Positions 63,066-64,000 of a DNA stretch of 64,000 bases are shown here, in pieces. The DNA is taken from contig NZ_CP020469.1 in the NCBI RefSeq assembly GCF_003031405.1, forward strand, positions 620,001-684,000. Reading direction: 5' to 3'. The notes under the pieces are model-generated. The model was not told where the DNA came from. It searched no databases and saw only the letters and a program-made list of their open reading frames with translations. Origin of the DNA: Halomonas sp. 'Soap Lake #6' (GTDB taxonomy: Bacteria > Pseudomonadota > Gammaproteobacteria > Pseudomonadales > Halomonadaceae). The position numbers and the translations under genes are program-made. Numbering within the stretch: position 1 is the first letter of the stretch; each line of letters opens with the position of its first letter.

Positions 63066-64000
63066 ATGCTTCGTCTTTTGTTTACTGCCTTTGCCCTGAA
63101 TTGTCTGCTTGTGGTGCCGTTGTGGTGGCGTTTTGGCGAGATAGGCTCACCACTCATTGCCTGGGAAGCGTGGGTAATCGCAGCCGCTATGCGGCTTATT
63201 CCGCCAAGTCTCCCACGTCGCTTGCTAACGGTGATGGTTATTTTATGGCTGTTATTGGTAACGGCTGCCAATCTTGGCGATGCTGCTACCCATGCGGCTT
63301 TTGGTCGATCGTTGAACCTCTATTTAGATCTGCCGCTGGTGCGCGCTGTTTACCACCTTCTGGTAGGTAATGTAGGCCAACTGGCAGCGGTTTTCCTGAT
63401 GCTATTAGCTGTTTTGTTGGCACTAGCCACTCTATGGGGCCTTGTGAAGTTGCTGTTACCGGCTGCGCATTTATCGTTAAGGAGCCCTCAAGGTAGTGTG
63501 GCGATACTGCTTCTTGGCACGGCAATGCTCTTCACTCTGCTTGAAGCGAATGGCAACCGGCTGGTACCTCAGTCAACGCTCCCTGCGGTGAACACCACGC
63601 GCTTTCAGTGGGAGCAGGTTGTGGCTACCCACTATGCGCGTCATGCGTTTAGTGAGCAGCTCGAAACCTCTCCCATTAGCGCAAAACCACTACCTGGCCT
63701 TGAAGGGCGTAATGTTCTTTTAACCTTTATCGAGTCTTACGGTATCTCGGCGATTGATAATCCCCGCTATAGCGGACAGATTTTGCCAACACTTATGGAG
63801 ATAGAGCATCGGCTGGCCGACCGTGACCTCCACGTTGTATCGGGGTTGCTGGAGGCGCCTATACGTGGTGGTCAGTCATGGCTGGCACATGCGACGGTGC
63901 TCAGCGGGCGATGGATTGATAACCAATTGTGGTATCGGCTAATGCTGGAGAGTGGTCATTCCACCCTGGTTGATGATTTTCGTTCGACGGGGCAGCGCAC
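63066..64000 (+). CDS. Sulfatase-fold membrane enzyme (LTA synthase/phosphoglycerol transferase-like), 3'-truncated
   Basis: An open frame of at least 311 codons running off the window. The N-terminal about 165 residues hold four or five membrane helices; then the extracytoplasmic sulfatase-like domain begins with NVLLTFIESYGISAIDNPRY, the Glu that binds the metal in this superfamily. Members transfer phosphoglycerol or phosphoethanolamine to lipids or glucans. Next to opgGH, a glucan-modifying role like that of OpgB is likely (inference). GAGG 5 nt before ATG 63066 sets the start. Confidence 0.85.
   Translation, partial: MLRLLFTAFALNCLLVVPLWWRFGEIGSPLIAWEAWVIAAAMRLIPPSLPRRLLTVMVILWLLLVTAANLGDAATHAAFGRSLNLYLDLPLVRAVYHLLVGNVGQLAAVFLMLLAVLLALATLWGLVKLLLPAAHLSLRSPQGSVAILLLGTAMLFTLLEANGNRLVPQSTLPAVNTTRFQWEQVVATHYARHAFSEQLETSPISAKPLPGLEGRNVLLTFIESYGISAIDNPRYSGQILPTLMEIEHRLADRDLHVVSGLLEAPIRGGQSWLAHATVLSGRWIDNQLWYRLMLESGHSTLVDDFRSTGQR

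Overview
The window looks like chromosome of a halophilic or marine gammaproteobacterium, most likely a Halomonas/Vreelandella-type member of the Halomonadaceae. This rests on protein flavour: FabV enoyl-ACP reductase, a RIO1-like kinase of the Pseudomonas type, a YeeN-like YebC protein, DUF3008, the two-subunit arginine succinyltransferase AruF/AruG, and short OpgG/OpgH. No phage, insertion sequence, rRNA, tRNA or CRISPR array was seen. Gene density is high and intergenic gaps are all under about 300 bp.

Region 1 (1-20 kb) is housekeeping and stress-related: a BrkB-type membrane protein, a PIN-PhoH protein, a LysR regulator beside an odd CDF-like transporter, YbaK, DbpA helicase, a RIO kinase, an AbrB-type membrane protein, an ABC exporter, MDR and Nudix enzymes, an MscS channel paired with a protein carrying a decayed P-loop, a YebC-family regulator, LysE, glutathione peroxidase and FabV. 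Region 2 (19.8-27.3 kb) is an arginine succinyltransferase (AST) operon, astC-aruF-aruG-astD-astB, preceded by an AraC/ArgR-type activator and closed by a strong terminator; astE is not here.

Region 3 (27.4-50.1 kb) is an accessory stretch made mostly of regulator-enzyme or regulator-transporter pairs: MarR/EamA with twin operators, LysR/PhzF, LysR/quinone-reductase-like, HxlR/NAD-binding protein, WYL regulator/BluB/GST, a RES-Xre toxin-antitoxin pair, LysR/amidase/SSS symporter, MmyB-type regulator/MFS exporter, and an ECF41 sigma factor with its carboxymuconolactone-decarboxylase target, whose promoter carries an exact ECF41 motif. A fragment of a second copy of the methyltransferase at 29.5 kb lies at 43.7 kb.

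Region 4 (50.3-59.3 kb) is the most interesting part. It combines a GTP cyclohydrolase II with a degenerate RibB half, a stand-alone RibD-type reductase, a creatininase-family amidohydrolase, a PTPS-fold protein lacking canonical active-site residues, a BchC-like MDR dehydrogenase, a GT4 glycosyltransferase-methyltransferase fusion, a LPG-synthase-like membrane protein, a CDP-alcohol phosphatidyltransferase and possibly an FkbM methyltransferase. I infer an uncharacterised pathway that turns GTP into a diaminopyrimidine- or pterin-like compound that is then glycosylated, methylated and perhaps joined to a lipid or moved across the membrane. Region 5 (59.3 kb to the end) holds opgG-opgH for periplasmic glucan synthesis and a divergent sulfatase-fold membrane enzyme cut off by the window edge, possibly the glucan-decorating phosphoglycerol transferase.
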